Of a DNA stretch of 64,000 nt, positions 63,171 through 64,000 are shown piece by piece (within the stretch, counting starts at the first letter, position 1; every line of letters starts with the position of its first letter). Under the pieces are notes generated by a model. It was not told where the DNA came from. It made no database searches and was given only the letters and a program-made list of their open reading frames with translations. Where the stretch lies: assembly GCA_039545355.1 (NCBI GenBank), contig BCJJ01000017.1:62001-126000 (forward strand). Reading direction: 5' to 3'. The translations under genes were made by a program, and so were the position numbers. Origin of the DNA: Trichosporon coremiiforme (Eukaryota; Basidiomycota; Tremellomycetes; Trichosporonales; Trichosporonaceae).

Positions 63171-64000
63171 TCAGTGGTCAGCGCTAACCTCCGCCCTCCT
63201 GTCTTTCGGGTTGGCCAGGTACTGCCCCAGACCAACCATCCCAATGCTGACTCCCTTCAAGTCCGCTCGTTCTTCTTCGGGGTCTTCTTCCTCCGAGATC
63301 AAGGTCGGGAAGCCTCTCTCGATCTCCGCCTTGGCGAGTTCAAGCAGCTGCTTATTCTGCGCGTTTATCTCCTCCTCGAGACGTTGGCGGTCCCGGTCGT
63401 CGTTCACCCATGCCGGCAGTCTCTCGGGGTCTATCAGCTCTTGCGGGTCGTCATCTTCTTGCGAATCCTGCCAATTCCACACCAGTGAGCCAATGGGCCG
63501 CCAGAGCACGTCGTCGAGACCGACGAGAATAAACCGGCGCTTGGAATACTCGTTTCGGAAGGAGCGAAAGACACGGAATGGGAGGCTGACGAGCTCGTTT
63601 ACGCCCACGGAAGGTTCCCGGGTCGAAGAAGGTGTTTCGGCCGTGCCGGGCATTTCCCAGTCGTGCCACAAGACGAGCTTGACGATAGGTGTGGTGGTGA
63701 AGTAGCAGGCAATGTTCCAGATGTCGTCCGAGGGGCCCTCGCCAGACCGGGCCGTGCGGGCGTCCTCTGGCGGCTCCAGCTTCCTCTGACACGGCGGGGT
63801 GAAAAAGACGACTTCTTGCAGGTCCGGCGGTTCCGGATAAAGAGTCCCGAAGTATCCGATTCCTCTCCCGTCAAGATTGCGGAAGACGAGCTTGGAGCAA
63901 TGAAACACAAGGCTGCACATGAGCGGGCACTCCCCCGTGCTATCGCAGAGTGACTCCAGTGGCTCGCGTACGATGTCGGGGTCGAGTGCGTCTGTTTCCT
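63171..64000 (-). CDS. Unknown protein, partial (5' part lies beyond the right edge)
   Basis: The minus-strand frame is open from the window edge to a TGA at 63171, at least 275 codons. An internal ATG at 63920 is unlikely to be the start because coding-like sequence (ETDALDPDIVREPLESLC) continues to the edge. Visible parts: an N-terminal half with many aromatic and Cys residues (VFFTPPC, WNIACYFTTTP, LVLWHDWEMPG), then a C-terminal acidic helix with DRDRQRLEEEINAQNK. This resembles the body of fungal F-box-like hypothetical proteins, but no domain is certain. A last short intron near 63150-63180 is possible. No function assigned. Confidence 0.6.
   Translation of the reverse strand, partial: ETDALDPDIVREPLESLCDSTGECPLMCSLVFHCSKLVFRNLDGRGIGYFGTLYPEPPDLQEVVFFTPPCQRKLEPPEDARTARSGEGPSDDIWNIACYFTTTPIVKLVLWHDWEMPGTAETPSSTREPSVGVNELVSLPFRVFRSFRNEYSKRRFILVGLDDVLWRPIGSLVWNWQDSQEDDDPQELIDPERLPAWVNDDRDRQRLEEEINAQNKQLLELAKAEIERGFPTLISEEEDPEEERADLKGVSIGMVGLGQYLANPKDRRAEVSADH

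Overview
The window is nuclear DNA of a basidiomycete yeast, most likely a tremellomycete of the Trichosporonales type (inferred). The support is a GC-rich genome, genes broken by many tiny spliceosomal introns (commonly 33-55 nt, GTGAGT/GTAAGT donor, CTGAC branch point a few bases before CAG), tRNA genes with introns after position 37, a TSC13/SUA5/RRP36/RPL24 core gene set and a BRCA2/Brh2 orthologue. All exon coordinates were worked out by hand from splice signals, reading phase and family conservation.

Layout. 1-11.5 kb is a metabolic block: a DJ-1/PfpI protein, a classical SDR, two tandem FSP1/AIFM2-like flavoprotein oxidoreductases of equal length, an AidB-type acyl-CoA dehydrogenase, an aldehyde dehydrogenase ending in a perfect SKL peroxisomal signal, and a small secreted lectin-like protein. 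13.4-17.0 kb holds two paralogous fungal proteins of unknown function on either side of a bacterial-type MarR-GNAT fusion regulator; the regulator's upstream region contains perfect TTGAC-N3-GTCAA dyads. After a 2.1 kb gene-free stretch with a poly-C tract come a secreted heme-thiolate peroxidase (peroxygenase family), 4.4 kb without a convincing gene, a tRNA-Pro and a four-exon amidase. 29.1-35.5 kb is a cluster of five related four-helix membrane proteins (three intact, one truncated, one broken), apparently a lineage-specific family.

35.8-64 kb is mostly conserved housekeeping DNA: TSC13, mitochondrial uL2, a Yea4/SLC35B4-type nucleotide-sugar transporter, a tail-anchored Ser/Pro-rich protein, a glycine-rich RRM protein with two unusually long introns, CCDC174-like, SUA5, RPL24, RRP36, three tRNA-Ser genes, a CCDC130/Yju2-family splicing factor, a BRCA2/Brh2 orthologue with four BRC-like repeats, a CCNDBP1/GCIP-like protein, mitochondrial EF-Tu and a partial unknown gene at the right edge.

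Best leads: the MarR-GNAT regulator with its dyads, which looks like a transferred bacterial control module; the four-helix membrane family; two tRNA-Ser genes 1.1 kb apart with identical mature sequence, one with and one without an intron; and the divergent BRC repeats of the BRCA2 homologue.
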